Source of the DNA: CAYFSC01 sp964345695
GTDB lineage: Bacteria > Bacteroidota > Rhodothermia > Rhodothermales > Salinibacteraceae
Length of the DNA: 28,017 bases
Direction of reading: 5' to 3'
Assembly (NCBI GenBank): GCA_964345695.1
Contig: CAYFSC010000018.1
Location: forward strand, 1 to 28,017
A program made the translations under genes and the position numbers. Shown in pieces: positions 26,418-28,017 of the stretch. How positions within the stretch are numbered: the first letter of the stretch is position 1; every line of letters begins with the position of its first letter. Under the pieces are notes generated by a model. That model searched no databases, was not told the origin of the DNA, and saw only the letters and a program-made list of their open reading frames with translations.

Positions 26418-27941
26418 TCAGGAGACCAGGGTCGGATCTCCGGCCGGCTCGGTCTCGTGTTCCGCCCGCGCTTCGATGCGCGCCTGCAGCGCATGCAGCA
26501 TACCGGCAAAGACCCAGCGGTGCGGGACGGCCACGACGTTCCAGTAGAAGGTGCCCCACAGCCCCTTCGGCTCGAAAAAGACCGACTGCGACACAGTGCA
26601 ACGGTCCTCGCCGTCCGGTGAGACCTCGAACTGAAGCCAAGCGCGGCCGGGCAAGTCCATCTCGGTACGCAGGCGCAGGAGACGCGGCGGATCGATGGCC
26701 TCCACGCGCCAGAAGTCCACCGCATCGCCGACGCGCAGGTCGGTGGGGTGGCGACGACCCTTGCGGAAGCCGACGCCGCCCGTCAGTTGGTCCCACCATC
26801 CGCGCAGTCGCCACAGCCAGTCGGCGAACAGCCAGCCGGTGTCGCCGCCGAGGCGCTCGATGGTTTCGAAGGCCGTGTCGGGCGCGGCCTGAACGGAAAC
26901 CTGACGTGTTTCGCGATACAGCCCTTCGGTGGTTTCGAGCGACTGCGTCACGCCATTCCCGGATGTGGCGGCGGAGGAGAGGGCGCTGTTCCACACGGTA
27001 GGAATGTCATCGGACTCTGTACGGTGCAGGGCGCGACGCACTGCCTCTTCGAACCCCATCGGATCCACCTCCGGAAACATCTGGCGCGCACGCTCCGGCG
27101 CATCGACGGTGACCTCGTTGTCCAGCCCCTCGATGAGGGGGCGCGCAATCCGGTTGGAGACCGGCGTCACAAGTCCGATCCAATGCGACGACAGTCGCGG
27201 CGTAAGAAACGGCACGTTAATGACGATGCGGTCGAGGCCGCGCGCCGAGGCATAGGTCTGAAACATCTCGCCGTAGGTCAGCACATCGGCCCCACCGATC
27301 TCAATGATTTCGCCGGTGCTCTCCGGGGTCTCTAGTGCCTGCGTGAGGTACGCGAGCACGTCTCGGATGGCGATGGGCTGCGTAGGCGTGTGCACCCACT
27401 TCGGGCAGATCATCAGGGGCACGCGCTCGGTCAGGTAGCGCACCAACTCGAACGACAGGCTACCGGAGCCGACGATCTGCGCGGCGCGGAACTCGGTCAC
27501 GGGCACGGGTCCGTCGCGGAGCACGTCGCCCGTTTCCATGCGGCTGCGCAGGTGCTTCGACGAGCGTTCGCCTTTGGGGCGAATGCCACCCAGATAGATG
27601 ATGCGCTGGACACCCTGGGCTGCAGCGGCCTCCTGGAAGTTGCTGGCGGCCGTCCGGTCGCGCTCCGCAAAGTCGTCTCCCGAGCCGAGGGAGTGGATCA
27701 GGTAGTAGACGGCATCGATATCTGCGAGTGCAGGCTCGACGGTATCGGCGTCGAGGGCGTCGCCCACGGCCACGTCCACCGCATCGCCCCAGGGCTGGGC
27801 GCGGAGGCGTCGCTCGTCCCGCACAAAGCAACGCACATCGTACCCGGCTTGCAGGAGGCGCGGCACCAGGCGGCCGCCCACGTAGCCGGTGGCCCCGCTC
27901 ACGAGAACAGTCTGCGGAGACGTTGTGCGGCGTGCAGTCAT
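26418..27941 (-). CDS. SDR fused to DUF2867
   Basis: A two-domain protein of 507 residues from the ATG at 27941 (the frame stays open to 27983). The N-terminal half is an atypical SDR: TVLVSGATGYVGGRLVPRLL (11-30), AVDVAVGDALDADTVEPAL, AVYYLIHSLG and QRIIYLGGIRP. Its usual YxxxK is not apparent; the position after GGIRPKGERSSKHLRSR has none. The C-terminal part (about 345-485) is DUF2867, a polyketide-cyclase/SRPBCC-like fold, with RETRQVSVQAAPDTAFETIE, WLFADWLWRLRGWWDQLTG, VGDAVDFWRVEAIDPPRLLR and VFFEPKGLWGTFYWNVVAVP. This fusion occurs in many bacteria and is annotated as NmrA-like or SDR with DUF2867; the substrate is unknown. First gene of the pair with PAP2. Confidence 0.92.
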   Translation of the reverse strand: MTARRTTSPQTVLVSGATGYVGGRLVPRLLQAGYDVRCFVRDERRLRAQPWGDAVDVAVGDALDADTVEPALADIDAVYYLIHSLGSGDDFAERDRTAASNFQEAAAAQGVQRIIYLGGIRPKGERSSKHLRSRMETGDVLRDGPVPVTEFRAAQIVGSGSLSFELVRYLTERVPLMICPKWVHTPTQPIAIRDVLAYLTQALETPESTGEIIEIGGADVLTYGEMFQTYASARGLDRIVINVPFLTPRLSSHWIGLVTPVSNRIARPLIEGLDNEVTVDAPERARQMFPEVDPMGFEEAVRRALHRTESDDIPTVWNSALSSAATSGNGVTQSLETTEGLYRETRQVSVQAAPDTAFETIERLGGDTGWLFADWLWRLRGWWDQLTGGVGFRKGRRHPTDLRVGDAVDFWRVEAIDPPRLLRLRTEMDLPGRAWLQFEVSPDGEDRCTVSQSVFFEPKGLWGTFYWNVVAVPHRWVFAGMLHALQARIEARAEHETEPAGDPTLVS

Positions 27942-28017
27942 GGCCAATGATGTGTCGATGGATGCGAGACAACAGCAGATCAATACAATCCAACGCCTGC
28001 TGCACGCTACGGTTTGC

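Noticed and set aside
25669..26994. N-terminal extension of the GH15 frame to a 1058-residue protein
   Set aside because: The extension overlaps the PAP2 and SDR genes in another frame, is Arg/Ala-rich shadow sequence, and the GH15 family start MSYLPIEDYGLIG is at 25668.

Overview
The window looks like chromosomal housekeeping DNA from a GC-rich, probably halophilic member of the Bacteroidota/Rhodothermota (Salinibacter-like Rhodothermia). This is inferred from the very high G+C, the Asp/Glu-rich proteins (AlaRS, the coiled-coil protein and the peptidase are strongly acidic), the general lack of clear Shine-Dalgarno sequences before well-supported starts, a tRNA gene without encoded CCA, and the pairing of a Nif3-family gene with a DUF164 coiled-coil gene. 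No marker in the window proves the genus.

Layout. Positions 1-4.2 kb: the tail of an unidentified gene, then hemC and hemD (tetrapyrrole synthesis), a convergent thiE (thiamine), and a glycerate 2-kinase. Positions 4.3-8.5 kb: two exported proteins separated by a strong terminator, an M14 metallopeptidase with a GATase1-like tail and an uncharacterised protein with Gly-rich membrane-like repeats. Positions 8.7-15.2 kb: a YyaL/DUF255 thioredoxin-domain protein, a 3-methyladenine DNA glycosylase, a lone Uma2-type nuclease, and alaS. alaS is interrupted by a 100-N scaffold gap, but the two edges share the same 55 bp; collapsing them restores one uninterrupted frame of 960 residues. Positions 15.2-18.8 kb: a small membrane protein on the minus strand, about 480 bp of non-coding DNA, tRNA-Ser(CGA) with its own terminator, rsmE, a NUDIX ADP-sugar pyrophosphatase, secG and a small outer-membrane-like protein.

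From about 18.8 kb to the end everything is on the minus strand: RNase P RNA (rnpB), a DUF164 coiled-coil protein whose zinc-ribbon cysteines are mostly lost, a Nif3-family metal protein, an NDUFA9-like SDR, a phosphofructokinase with a mixed ATP/PPi signature, a GH15 glucoamylase/trehalase-like enzyme, a PAP2 phosphatase, and an SDR-DUF2867 protein.

I found no CRISPR array, prophage, insertion sequence, toxin-antitoxin pair or evident defence island. The items most worth a second look are the Gly-rich repeat protein (7101-8501), the cysteine-poor DUF164 protein, the PFK signature, and the false gap in alaS.
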